Shown here piece by piece: positions 49,911-58,870 of a stretch of 64,000 nucleotides of DNA. The DNA is from JBBQZP01 sp038207585 (GTDB taxonomy: Bacteria > Pseudomonadota > Alphaproteobacteria > Rhodobacterales > Rhodobacteraceae): the NCBI GenBank assembly GCA_038207585.1, contig JBBQZP010000024.1, positions 1 to 64,000 of the forward strand, in the 5' to 3' direction. How positions within the stretch are numbered: position 1 is the first letter of the stretch; each line of letters begins with the position of its first letter. Position numbers and translations under genes: made by a program. Under the pieces are notes generated by a model. That model did no database searches, was not told the DNA's origin, and worked only from the letters and a program-made list of their open reading frames with translations.

Positions 49911-52307
49911 ATGACAGACATGACTGGTATCGCGGGCCCTTTGGCGTCCGCACTCGAAGCCCGCGGCTATGCGTCGCTGACCCCCGTGCAAGAGGCTGTT
50001 CTGGCCGATGGCGTGGCCGGGCGCGACCTTCTGGTTTCGGCGCAGACGGGCTCGGGCAAGACCGTGGCCTTTGGCATTGCGATCGCGGATGAGTTGCTGA
50101 ATGGTGCGGACCGGCTGCTGTTCGCCGACACGCCGCTTGCGCTGATCATCGCGCCGACGCGCGAGTTGGCCTTGCAAGTCGCGCGCGAACTGGATTGGCT
50201 TTACGCCGAAACTGGGGCGCTGATTGCCACCTGCGTCGGCGGCATGGATTACCGGACCGAAAAGCGCGCGTTGGACCGGGGCGCGCATATCGTTGTCGGC
50301 ACGCCAGGGCGTTTGCGCGACCATATCGAACGGCGCTCGCTTGATCTGTCGGGCCTGCGCGCCGCCGTTCTGGACGAAGCCGACGAGATGCTGGATCTGG
50401 GCTTTCGCGAGGATCTGGAGTTCATTCTGCAGGCCGCACCAGAGTCGCGCCGCACCCTGATGTTTTCGGCCACCGTGCCGAAAGCCATCGCGGAACTCGC
50501 CAAGGATTTCCAACAGGACGCGCTGCGCCTGCAAACGGCGGGTGAGGCGCGCCAGCACGTCGATATCGAATACCGGGCACTGAATGTGTCGGCCCGTGAC
50601 CGCGAGAATGCGATTTTCAACCTGCTGCGGTTTTACGAGGCGCGTTCGGCCATCGTGTTCTGCAAGACCCGAATGAATGTGAACAACCTGCTCGCGCGGA
50701 TGGGAAATCGCGGCTTCAAGGTGGTGGCGTTGTCGGGCGAATTGTCCCAGCAGGAACGCACGCACGCCCTGCAAGCACTGCGTGACGGACGTGCGCAGGT
50801 CTGTATTGCCACCGATGTTGCCGCGCGGGGGATCGACCTTCCGGGGCTGGATCTGGTGATCCACGCCGATCTGCCTTCAAACTCCGAAACGCTGCTGCAC
50901 CGGTCGGGGCGCACCGGGCGGGCGGGGTCCAAGGGTGTTTCGGCGCTGATTGTGCCGCCCGCCGAATTCCGCAAGGCGCAGCGGTTGCTGCAGGGGGCCA
51001 AGGTCGTGGCGGAATGGGCGAAAGCACCTTCTGCCGATGAAGTGCAGGCCCGCGATGACCTGCGTATTCTGGAACACCCTGCGCTGTTGGCCGCGATGGG
51101 CGATGAGGCCGAAACCGCCGCGCGCCTGCTGGCGCAGTTCGGCCCCGAACAAACCGCCGCCGCCTTTGTGCGGCTGTGGCGCGAAGGCCGCTCCGCCCCC
51201 GAAGAATTGCACGATGCGGCCACCCCGGGCGCCGCCCCCGCCCCGCGTGAACGCGGCGAGTTTGGCGAAAGCGTCTGGTTCAGCCTGTCGGTTGGCCGCG
51301 AAGGCCGGGCCGAGGCGCGCTGGCTTTTGCCGAAAATCTGCGATGGCGGCGGCATCACCAAGAACGAAATCGGCGCGATCCGCGTGCAGGCGAATGAGAC
51401 CTTCGTGCAGATTGCCAAGGCCGCCGCAGGTAAATTCGGGCAGGGAATCGAGCTGGAGGCCGGTGTTTCCATGCGTCGGATGGAGGGCGAGCCCAGCATG
51501 GACCGCCCCGAACGCAGCCCGCGCAAACCGTTTGCGGCTGCCCCCGCTCCGCGACCCGTGCGCGATGAGGAACCGGCACCCCGTCCGCGGCCAGCCCCGC
51601 GTGCCGACAAACCCGCCTATGTACCCAAACCGCCGCGCCTGATCGAAGACGATGTGCCGAAGTGGTCGCCGGTTTCGGACAACTCGCCCGCGCCTGCCGA
51701 GGCTCCGCACCCCAAACCGGCGGATGCGCCGCGCAAGCCCTATGCCAAACGCGACGGCGATGTGCCGCGCAAACCTTACGCCAAGCGTGACGACGACGCA
51801 CCGCGAAAGCCTTACGCAAAGCGCGACGGTGACGCGAAACCATATGCCCCGCGCGCCGCAAATGCTGACGGCCCGCGCAAACCCTATTCCAAACGCGAGG
51901 ACGGCCCTGCGAGGCCGTATGTCAAACGTGACGGCGATGCCAAACCTTACGCCCCGCGCGCGGCGGCCAGCGACGGTGCGCGCAAACCCTATGTCAAGCG
52001 GGATGATGCCGGGTCCAAACCCTATGCCCCCCGCGCGGCGGACGGCGACGGCGGCAAGCCGCGTTGGAAGACGGGCGACAAGAAGGCCGGCGACGGCGCT
52101 GCAAAACCCCGCGCCGCCGGGTTCAAATCGCATGGCGGCGGGACAGACGGCCGCCCGGCGCGTGCGGCAGGCTATAAATCACACGCCGCAGAGGGCGGCC
52201 CAGCCCGCCCGTTCACGAAATCCGCCAGTGCCAAACCCGCACGACCCAAGATTGATGCGAAAGACACAAGCAAACGTTTCGTGCCCCCGAAAAAGCCGAA
52301 ATCCTGA
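49911..52307 (+). CDS. DEAD-box RNA helicase with DbpA-type domain and basic repeat tail
   Basis: 798 residues. Helicase motifs: Q motif LTPVQEAVL, Walker A AQTGSGKT, APTRELA, TPGRL, DEAD in VLDEADEML, SAT in FSATVP, ARGIDLP and HRSGRTGRAG. A DbpA-like RNA-binding domain (about 445-530) follows. The last 270 residues are low complexity with repeated RKPYAKRDGD and KPYAPRAA units (about 608-717). It resembles CsdA/DeaD cold-shock and ribosome-assembly helicases. The gene starts 154 bases beyond the broken TPR gene, on the opposite strand. Confidence 0.92.
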   Translation: MTDMTGIAGPLASALEARGYASLTPVQEAVLADGVAGRDLLVSAQTGSGKTVAFGIAIADELLNGADRLLFADTPLALIIAPTRELALQVARELDWLYAETGALIATCVGGMDYRTEKRALDRGAHIVVGTPGRLRDHIERRSLDLSGLRAAVLDEADEMLDLGFREDLEFILQAAPESRRTLMFSATVPKAIAELAKDFQQDALRLQTAGEARQHVDIEYRALNVSARDRENAIFNLLRFYEARSAIVFCKTRMNVNNLLARMGNRGFKVVALSGELSQQERTHALQALRDGRAQVCIATDVAARGIDLPGLDLVIHADLPSNSETLLHRSGRTGRAGSKGVSALIVPPAEFRKAQRLLQGAKVVAEWAKAPSADEVQARDDLRILEHPALLAAMGDEAETAARLLAQFGPEQTAAAFVRLWREGRSAPEELHDAATPGAAPAPRERGEFGESVWFSLSVGREGRAEARWLLPKICDGGGITKNEIGAIRVQANETFVQIAKAAAGKFGQGIELEAGVSMRRMEGEPSMDRPERSPRKPFAAAPAPRPVRDEEPAPRPRPAPRADKPAYVPKPPRLIEDDVPKWSPVSDNSPAPAEAPHPKPADAPRKPYAKRDGDVPRKPYAKRDDDAPRKPYAKRDGDAKPYAPRAANADGPRKPYSKREDGPARPYVKRDGDAKPYAPRAAASDGARKPYVKRDDAGSKPYAPRAADGDGGKPRWKTGDKKAGDGAAKPRAAGFKSHGGGTDGRPARAAGYKSHAAEGGPARPFTKSASAKPARPKIDAKDTSKRFVPPKKPKS

Positions 52308-52313
52308 CCGAAG

Positions 52314-52352
52314 GCGCAGCAACCTGACCCGATCCGTCATCGGTTGCTGCGC
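52314..52352 (+). terminator. Long hairpin after the helicase gene
   Basis: Perfect 11-bp stem GCGCAGCAACC / GGTTGCTGCGC with a 17-base loop, starting 7 bases past the stop. A T-tract is weak (CTCTTCCGTTT), so it may act as a terminator or 3'-end stabiliser. Confidence 0.5.
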
Positions 52353-52373
52353 GGCCCTCTTCCGTTTGGCCCC

Positions 52374-52413
52374 TTCTTTCCGGAAAAAATATCCCCGCCA
52401 GAGGCTCTGCCCC
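52374..52413 (+). repeat. Dispersed intergenic repeat, copy 2
   Basis: Contains AAAAAATATCCCCGCC next to AGAGGCTCTGCC, with CTTTCCGG in front. It is more diverged than the other two copies but keeps the AAAAATATCCCCGCC block. Confidence 0.6.
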
Positions 52414-52490
52414 CGCGCCATGAACACCTCTGAAATTTCGCGCCTGTGATAGCGAAGAGGCCTGCAAGGGCCGATGAGCGGCCAGAGTGA

Positions 52491-53105
52491 TCACCCGGCG
52501 CGGATCATCGCCTTGATCGCTGCGGCGTGGCCCGGCCGGGCCGCCAGCACATCGGCGGCGAGCGCCTTGGCCGTGGCCAGAACGTCCTCGTCCAGCCGGT
52601 CGACCAGCCCCCATGCCAGCGCCTGATCCGTTGTGACCCGGACCCCGGCCATCAGGATCATTTTTGCCCGTGCCGGTCCGACCAGCGCCACCAGCCGCGC
52701 CGGATCATCCGGCTGCGGCAGATATCCCCGCCGCATGACGGGATAAAAGATCTCGGCCCCGGGTGCTGCGATCCGCAGATCGCAGGCCAGAACCATCCCA
52801 AGCGCGCCGCCTGCCGCCGTGCCATTGAGTGCCGCGATGGTCAGACAGCCAAGTTTCGCAATCCGCCCGGAAACCCGACCCCAGACAGGATCATCGCCCA
52901 GACCACCCGCCATTTCACCCAGATCGGCCCCCGCAGAGAACACCCGCCCCGCGCCGGTGATCACCAGAACCCCAGCCTCTTGGGCCCCGATGCGGGCCAA
53001 GGCGTCGTCCAGCGCCAGAAGCATCGCGCGGGTCAGCGCATTGGCCTTTTCGGGCCGGTCCAGAGCGATGGTCGCAACACCGCCTTCAACCGTGACCCGG
53101 ATCAC
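52491..53105 (-). CDS. Enoyl-CoA hydratase/isomerase-family protein, short
   Basis: 204 residues, shorter than typical crotonases (about 260). Core pattern: VTVEGGVATIALDRPEKANALTRAM, the oxyanion-hole segment VFSAGADLGEM and ALNGTAAGGALGMVLACDLRIAA. The C-terminal trimerisation helices are truncated. GTG start overlaps the SDR stop (GTGA). Catalytic acids of classical hydratases are not obvious, so an isomerase/hydrolase role is possible. Confidence 0.82.
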   Translation of the reverse strand: MIRVTVEGGVATIALDRPEKANALTRAMLLALDDALARIGAQEAGVLVITGAGRVFSAGADLGEMAGGLGDDPVWGRVSGRIAKLGCLTIAALNGTAAGGALGMVLACDLRIAAPGAEIFYPVMRRGYLPQPDDPARLVALVGPARAKMILMAGVRVTTDQALAWGLVDRLDEDVLATAKALAADVLAARPGHAAAIKAMIRAG

Positions 53106-53848
53106 GCGATCAACCCGACACGCCGACGAATGGCCTCGTCCCGCATGCTGACCTCTTGTCCGGCAAAGCCTGCGCCGTCCGGGCCGCACATCCACAACAG
53201 CGCGCGTGCCGCCCAATCGGCGGGTATGTGCGCGCGCGCATCAAGCTGGCTGACCGGGTTTACGCCGCTGTCCTTGATCTGCACCTGCATGTCGGTGGCA
53301 ACCGTACCGGGCGACAGGCCCATGATCCGCAGCCCCGCGCCGCCTTCTTCCAGATGCGCCACACGGGTCAGCATCGCCGCCCCCGCCTTGCTGGAACAAT
53401 ACGCGCCCCAACCTTCCAGCGCATTATGTGCGGCCCCTGACGACACCGTGATGATGGTGCCCGCGCCTTGCTTTTTCATCACTGGCAGGGCGGCCCGGAT
53501 CCCGTAGAAGACCCCGGTCAGATTGGTGTCGATGCAGGCCCGCCAGAGGCTGGGGTCGGCCTCGGCCAGCCGCGCGATCGGGTCGATGACGCCGGCATTG
53601 TTGATCAGCACGTCGATGCGACCTGCTGCCGCTACAACATCGTCAACCGCCCGCGACACCGAGGCCCAGTCCGACACATCGCATGCCAACCCAAATGCGC
53701 CGCCACCGACGTCAGCGGCCAGCTGCTGTGCCGCCGGGCCATTGCGTGCCAGAACCGCCACCCGCGCGCCCGCTGCGGCGAAAACCCGCACCGCCTGTGC
53801 ACCGATGCCCCGGCTTGCGCCGGTGATGACCACAACTTTGTCCCTCAT
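53102..53848 (-). CDS. Short-chain dehydrogenase/reductase
   Basis: 248 residues. NAD(P) motif VITGASRGIGAQAVRVF, NNAGV, catalytic Ser in VSSGAAHN and Tyr-x3-Lys in AYCSSKAG, and LSPGTVATDMQ. Substrate unknown; the enoyl-CoA hydratase-like gene is coupled downstream, which hints at acyl-CoA metabolism. GGGGAG ribosome site sets ATG at 53848. Confidence 0.9.
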   Translation of the reverse strand: MRDKVVVITGASRGIGAQAVRVFAAAGARVAVLARNGPAAQQLAADVGGGAFGLACDVSDWASVSRAVDDVVAAAGRIDVLINNAGVIDPIARLAEADPSLWRACIDTNLTGVFYGIRAALPVMKKQGAGTIITVSSGAAHNALEGWGAYCSSKAGAAMLTRVAHLEEGGAGLRIMGLSPGTVATDMQVQIKDSGVNPVSQLDARAHIPADWAARALLWMCGPDGAGFAGQEVSMRDEAIRRRVGLIA

Positions 53849-54105
53849 CCGCTCCCCCCGCTTCACGCCATCATGATCGCCGCAAGACCGCTTGGTTTCA
53901 ACATTCGATTTCATGGGCGCCGTTCACGCCGTCGCTCAACGCGACGTGATCCGCTTTTGCGCCGATCCTGCACGGGAACTGCGCGGCCCTGCTTCCACAT
54001 GCTGATCATCGCTGATAGAAGCCCGCTGCGTGCGGGAAACCCCACTTGACCAAAGGCGAACATCGTCAGATGCTTTTGCATCATTTGCAGCAGGAAGGTA
54101 TCGTT

Positions 54106-55602
54106 ATGAACAAATGGACATTGGCAGGCAGCACAGCGCTTGCCGCATTGATTGCCGGAAACGCCGCGCTGGCCGATGTAACGCCCGAAGGCGTTCTGGC
54201 CGACTGGAAGGCGATGAACAACACCTACGGCATGGTCACAACGACCACCTCCGAGACGCGCGACGGTGACACTCTTACGGTGACCGGCATCAGCATGGCG
54301 TCCGAACAGGATGGCAGCATGACGTCGATCGAAATTCCCAGCATGACGCTGAAGGACCAGGGCGACGGCACCGTCGCAATCTCCATGACCGAAGACTATA
54401 CTATGACCGCAGGCAGCAAGGATGCGGCGACCGGGGCTGACAACGAATTCAAGCTCAACTTCTCGAACCCCGGCGCGCAGATCGTTGCCAGCGGCACGGA
54501 TGACGCGGCGACCTACACCTTCACCGCTCCGACGATGGCGATTTCGGTGGTTGAGGTTGATGGCGTTCCGGCAGCCGACAAGGGCGTCAACGCGTCGTTC
54601 ACCTTCAGTAATCTGTCCGGCAAATATGACGTGACGGGAACCGACCTGCGCACGCTGGAAAGCACGGGTGCTGCAGAATCGCTCGACATCGCAGTTGACA
54701 CCAAAGATCCCAATTCGGGTGAAACGGTGGCGATCAAGGCGCAGATGGCGGGGATTGAAACCACATCGAGCATGAGCATGGCAAAAGACGCCGATCTTGC
54801 CAACGTTGCCGAGGCGTTGAAGGCGGGCTTTGGTGTAGCCTCGAAATTCACCTATGGCACCACGACCTATTCGATGGATGTCGGCGGCGGTGAAAGCACC
54901 ACCAAGGCCAACGGGGCCATCGCCAGCGGTGCGCTGAATATTACGATGAACAAGGATCAGATGGCTTACGGCGGCGATCTGAAGGGCGTGGATGTAGCCC
55001 TTGAATCGTCGGACCTGCCAGTGCCGGGAATGAACGTGAAATACGACGACAGCACGTTTAACTTTGCCATTCCGGTTGCAAAATCTGACACTCCGGCCCC
55101 CTTTACAGTGCTGACGCGCGTTACCGGCCTGACGATGTCGGATTCCCTGTGGAGCCTGTTTGACGCCGGTGCGGTTCTGCCGCGCGATCCGCTGACGCTG
55201 ATCCTTGACACCACGGGCACTGTCACGCTGACCGCAGATCTGATGGACGAGACTGCGTCGGGCAACCAGCCTGATCTGAACTCGGTCAGCGTGAACGAGG
55301 TCAAACTGACAGCGGCGGGGGCCGAGATCGCTGCCTCTGGCGCGCTGACCTTTGACAACAGCGACAAGGTCACGTTCGAAGGTGTGGGCGTTCCGACCGG
55401 CGAGATCATCGTCAACGCCAGCGGCATCAACGCACTTCTGGACAATGTCGTGAAGATGGGTCTGGTCCCGGAAGATCAGGTTGCGGGCGCACGCATGATG
55501 ATGGGCCTGTTCGCCAAGCCGGGTGCGGGCGAAGATACCCTGACCTCGCTTCTGGAGTTCAAGAACAAGGGCTTTTTCGCCAACGGCACGCAGTTGAAGT
55601 AA
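54106..55602 (+). CDS. DUF2125 family periplasmic protein
   Basis: 498 residues. Signal peptide MNKWTLAGSTALAALIAGNA ends ALA, then a long beta-rich chain with repeated Thr/Asp-rich strands and the DUF2125 pattern (DLPVPGMNVKYDDSTFNFAIPVA, LLDNVVKMGLVPEDQVAGARMMMGLF). The family is alphaproteobacterial and periplasmic; function unknown. CAGGAAGG precedes the ATG at 54106. A strong terminator follows. Confidence 0.87.
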   Translation: MNKWTLAGSTALAALIAGNAALADVTPEGVLADWKAMNNTYGMVTTTTSETRDGDTLTVTGISMASEQDGSMTSIEIPSMTLKDQGDGTVAISMTEDYTMTAGSKDAATGADNEFKLNFSNPGAQIVASGTDDAATYTFTAPTMAISVVEVDGVPAADKGVNASFTFSNLSGKYDVTGTDLRTLESTGAAESLDIAVDTKDPNSGETVAIKAQMAGIETTSSMSMAKDADLANVAEALKAGFGVASKFTYGTTTYSMDVGGGESTTKANGAIASGALNITMNKDQMAYGGDLKGVDVALESSDLPVPGMNVKYDDSTFNFAIPVAKSDTPAPFTVLTRVTGLTMSDSLWSLFDAGAVLPRDPLTLILDTTGTVTLTADLMDETASGNQPDLNSVSVNEVKLTAAGAEIAASGALTFDNSDKVTFEGVGVPTGEIIVNASGINALLDNVVKMGLVPEDQVAGARMMMGLFAKPGAGEDTLTSLLEFKNKGFFANGTQLK

Positions 55603-55624
55603 GCATTGCTGCTGAAAACCACAT

Positions 55625-55656
55625 GGCCGTCCAGCGTGGTGCTGGGCGGCCTTTTT
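55625..55656 (+). terminator. Rho-independent terminator of the DUF2125 gene, just before the GAF gene
   Basis: Stem GGCCGTCCAGC / GCTGGGCGGCC (one G-U), 5-base loop, TTTTT tail. It ends only 14 bases ahead of the next start codon at 55671. Confidence 0.85.
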
Positions 55657-55670
55657 GATCGGAAAATGCA

Positions 55671-56120
55671 ATGACCTCCACGCCGGACCAGACTTTTGCC
55701 GCCCTGCATGCCGCAATTGGCGGGCGGCTTTTCACCGTGACAGTGCAGGATACGGCGGCCGGGGTTGCGCGGCGCGCCTATTCCTCGCATCCCGTCGATT
55801 ATCCGGTGTCGGGCACCAAACCCATTCAGCACGACCGCTGGAGCTTGCAGGTGCTGGTTGAGGGCGAGCCGTTCATTGCCAACACCACCGCCGAGTTCGC
55901 CGATGTGTTTCCCGACTGGGCGCAGATCAACGCGCTGGGCTGCCATTCCGCGATGAACCTGCCGGTGCTGGATGGCGATACCGTTCTGGGCACGATCAAC
56001 ATTCTGGACGCCGAGGGGTTTTTCGACGAAATCCGGGTGTTCGCCATTCAGGCCATCGCGGTTTCCGAACATGAGCGGATCGTGGCCGCGATGCGTGGCG
56101 TTCCGATGGGTGCCACCTGA
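55671..56120 (+). CDS. GAF-domain protein
   Basis: 149 residues, a lone GAF domain: VARRAYSSHPVDYPVSGTKPI, INALGCHSAMNLPVLDGDTVLGTINILDAEGFF. It is not the fRMsr type since the spaced cysteines are missing. Ligand is unknown. The start lies right behind a terminator, so its expression may depend on read-through or an embedded promoter. Confidence 0.82.
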   Translation: MTSTPDQTFAALHAAIGGRLFTVTVQDTAAGVARRAYSSHPVDYPVSGTKPIQHDRWSLQVLVEGEPFIANTTAEFADVFPDWAQINALGCHSAMNLPVLDGDTVLGTINILDAEGFFDEIRVFAIQAIAVSEHERIVAAMRGVPMGAT

Positions 56121-56174
56121 CGCTTGCGGCGGCCCCGTCCGCGCACTAGGTCTGCGTCAACGAAAGGGTCCCCC

Positions 56175-57530
56175 ATGTCCGTCCCAATGTCCGAAAAACT
56201 GCAATCCCTGACTGCGGCCTTGCTGGAGGCCGCAACCCGCGCCGGGGCTGAATCCGCCGATGCGCTGGCGGTCGAAGGCGCGTCACTGTCCATCGACATC
56301 CGCGCCGGTGCGTTGGAACAGGCCGAACGCTCCGAAGCGATCGAGATGGGTCTGCGCGTGCTGATCGGCGGGCGGCAGGCGTGTGTTTCAGTATCCGACA
56401 CCTCATCGCGCACCATTGCCGAGGTGGCCGCGCGTGCCGTGGCAATGGCGCGGGAAGCGCCGTCTGATCCCTATGCGGGGCTCGCGGGTGCCGATCAGAT
56501 CGCAAGGGGCTGGGATCTGGCTGCGCTTGATCTGGCAGACCCTGCGCCCGAGCCAAGCCCCGCCGAACTTGAAGCCGACGCGCGTGCCGCCGAAGCGGCG
56601 GCGATGGATCACGCCGGGATCACGCAGGTCGAGGCTTCGGCGGGTTACGGTCGCCAATCCATGTATCTGGCTGCAACCAATGGCTTTTCGGGCGGCTATG
56701 CGCGCACGTCACGGTCCACCTCTGCCGTGGCCTTTACCGGATCAGGCACCGGGATGGAGCGGGATTATGCCGGCGAAAGCCGCATCTATCAGGCCGATCT
56801 GCCGGGTGCCGATGGCATCGGTTCCTTGGCCGCCGAACGGGCTTTGTCCCGTGCAGGTGTGCGCAAGCCCGTGACTGGCACCTATCCGGTGCTTTATGAT
56901 GAGCGGGTTGCGTCTTCGCTGATCGGGCATTTTCTGATGGCGGTGAACGGATCGTCCGTGGCGCGTGGGTCAAGCTGGCTGCGGGATGCTTTGGGGCAAA
57001 TGGTGCTGCCGGAATCTTTGTCGGTGATTGAAGACCCGCACCGCATCCGCATCGGATCAAGCCGCCCGTTCGATGCTGAAGGCCTGCCCACGGCGCGCCG
57101 TCTGATCGTGGAAAATGGCCGGTTGAACGGCTGGACGCTGGACCTTGCCACCGCCCGCAAACTTGGCATGACCAGCACAGCGAGTGCGTCACGCGGCACC
57201 TCTGCACCGCCCTCACCCTCAACCTCGAACATCGACCTGACGCCGGGGGTGGCCTCTCGTGCCGATCTGGTGGGGCAGATGGGAACGGGGCTTCTGGTCA
57301 CCTCGATGATCGGATCGACGATCAACCCCACGACGGGCGATTATTCGCGCGGGGCCAGCGGGTTCTGGGTGGAAAACGGCGAAATCGCCTATCCGGTGAA
57401 CGAATGTACCATCGCGGGCAACCTGCGCGACATGCTTCTGCGGATCATCCCCGCGAATGACGCCCGCGCGCATCTTTCAACCCGCGTGCCCAGCCTGCTG
57501 ATTGACGGGATGACCCTTGCCGGAGCGTGA
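56175..57530 (+). CDS. pmbA: TldE/PmbA-family metalloprotease-like protein
   Basis: 451 residues. PmbA fold: SADALAVEGASLSIDIRAGALEQAERSE, MGLRVLIGGRQACVSVSD, FLMAVNGSSVARGSSWLRD, NGRLNGWTLDLATARKLGM and SGFWVENGEIAYPVNECTIAGN. With TldD it degrades and matures small peptides; TldD is elsewhere. TTG of cysQ lies inside its last codons. Confidence 0.93.
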   Translation: MSVPMSEKLQSLTAALLEAATRAGAESADALAVEGASLSIDIRAGALEQAERSEAIEMGLRVLIGGRQACVSVSDTSSRTIAEVAARAVAMAREAPSDPYAGLAGADQIARGWDLAALDLADPAPEPSPAELEADARAAEAAAMDHAGITQVEASAGYGRQSMYLAATNGFSGGYARTSRSTSAVAFTGSGTGMERDYAGESRIYQADLPGADGIGSLAAERALSRAGVRKPVTGTYPVLYDERVASSLIGHFLMAVNGSSVARGSSWLRDALGQMVLPESLSVIEDPHRIRIGSSRPFDAEGLPTARRLIVENGRLNGWTLDLATARKLGMTSTASASRGTSAPPSPSTSNIDLTPGVASRADLVGQMGTGLLVTSMIGSTINPTTGDYSRGASGFWVENGEIAYPVNECTIAGNLRDMLLRIIPANDARAHLSTRVPSLLIDGMTLAGA

Positions 57531-58329
57531 CCTTGCCCTGCTGACCGACGCCGCGCGCGCGGCTGGCCGGATCGCGATGGGGTATTGGAAGCAAAACCCC
57601 GGCGTGGTGGAAAAGCCCGATGGCGCAGGCCCCGTGACCGAGGCCGATCTGGCCGTGAACGCCATGTTGGAAGATCGTTTGCGGGGTGCGCGGCCCGACT
57701 ATGGCTGGCTGTCCGAGGAAAGTGCCGATGGCCCGGCGCGACTGAGCAAAGCCCGCAGCTTTGTCATCGACCCCATCGACGGCACCCGCGCCTTTATCGC
57801 AGGTGAAGAAACCTGGGCACATTCGCTGGCGGTGGTTGAGGCCGGCGAAGTGGTTGCGGCCGTGGTCTACCTGCCTGCGAAAGATCGGCTTTACACCGCA
57901 AGCCTGACCAGCCCCGCCCTGCGCGACGGCGAACTCATCGCTGCGAGCCGCCGCGCGGGGGTGGAGGGTGCGACCCTGCTGACCTCGCGCCCCAATCTGG
58001 CCGCCGAACACTGGCCGGGCGGCGTGCCGGACCTGACCCGCACGTTCCGCGCGTCGCTTGCGTACCGGATGTGTCTGGTGGCCGAAGGGCGCTTTGACGG
58101 GATGCTGACGCTGCGCGACACTTGGGAATGGGATATCGCGGCGGGGGCATTGATTGCCGCGAAAGCTGGTGCGCGGGTGACCGACCGGTTGGGCAAGGGA
58201 TTGATCTTCAACCGGGAAACGGCGCTCTTGACAGGCGTTCTTACGGCAGCACCGGGGCTGCACGGCGCGCTGATGGACCGGCTGTTGCCCATGCAAAAGG
58301 GCGACCCGGACGGGGCCGCCCTTCGCTGA
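57517..58329 (+). CDS. cysQ: Inositol-monophosphatase-family phosphatase (CysQ-like)
   Basis: 270 residues. Metal-binding motifs PVTEADLAVNAML, WLSEES, VIDPIDGTRAFIAG and WEWDIAAGALIAAKAGARVTD are intact. CysQ removes 3'-phosphate from PAP; SuhB-like substrates are possible. The start is TTG at 57517, since no ATG or GTG is available in frame before MGYWKQN. It overlaps pmbA by 14 bases, so it is coupled. Confidence 0.87.
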   Translation: MPERDLALLTDAARAAGRIAMGYWKQNPGVVEKPDGAGPVTEADLAVNAMLEDRLRGARPDYGWLSEESADGPARLSKARSFVIDPIDGTRAFIAGEETWAHSLAVVEAGEVVAAVVYLPAKDRLYTASLTSPALRDGELIAASRRAGVEGATLLTSRPNLAAEHWPGGVPDLTRTFRASLAYRMCLVAEGRFDGMLTLRDTWEWDIAAGALIAAKAGARVTDRLGKGLIFNRETALLTGVLTAAPGLHGALMDRLLPMQKGDPDGAALR

Positions 58330-58341
58330 ATTTCCGCCGAT

Positions 58342-58668
58342 TCAAATCGCCGATTTGATCCAGTTTTCAAGGGCTGCCTTCGGGGCCGCACCGACCTTGT
58401 TGGACACGACCTCGCCGCCCTTGAACATGAAAAGCGCGGGAATGCCACGGACACCCAGCATCGCCGGGCTGTCAGGGTTTTCATCGACATTGACCTTCAC
58501 GATCTTGATCTTTCCCGCGTATTGCGTGGCAAGTTCTTCCAGTGCGGGGCCGATCTGGCGGCAGGGGCCGCACCATTCGGCCCAGAAATCGACGACAACG
58601 GGGACGTCGGATTTGCGCACTTCGGCATCAAAGGTGGCGTCGGTGACGGCTATGGTAGCAGCGCCCAT
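58342..58668 (-). CDS. trxA: Thioredoxin
   Basis: 108 residues, active site FWAEWCGPCRQIGP, cis-Pro in VRGIPALFMFKGG. General cytoplasmic disulfide reductant; it could serve the fRMsr gene at the other end of the window. Convergent to cysQ with 12 bases between. Confidence 0.95.
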   Translation of the reverse strand: MGAATIAVTDATFDAEVRKSDVPVVVDFWAEWCGPCRQIGPALEELATQYAGKIKIVKVNVDENPDSPAMLGVRGIPALFMFKGGEVVSNKVGAAPKAALENWIKSAI

Positions 58669-58810
58669 GGTGATCTCTCCTGTGATCTTTGGTCGGCTTT
58701 GAACCTATGGACGCGGCAGGCTTGCGTCAAGGGAGTGTGGTCTGACCCATCCGCACCTCACGATATCGGGATTGTGCGTGGTTGTTCTGAAACATCGCGC
58801 GCGCTGAGGG

Positions 58811-58850
58811 GGCGGAGCCTCCGGCGGGGATATTTTTGTCAAAATGAAAG
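58811..58850 (-). repeat. Dispersed intergenic repeat, copy 3
   Basis: Read on the minus strand: CTTTCA then TTTGACAAAAATATCC, then CCGCCGGAGGCTCCGCC. The CGGAG / CTCCG end can form a small hairpin. It is nearly identical to copy 1 over the first 25 bases and lies just past the flavin oxidoreductase gene. Confidence 0.7.
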
Positions 58851-58870
58851 CGGCCAGATGAAGGGGGGGG

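Noticed and set aside
53911..55716. 601-codon minus-strand ORF opposite the DUF2125 gene
   Set aside because: The plus strand has a signal peptide, ribosome site and terminator; the antisense frame has none and no domain.
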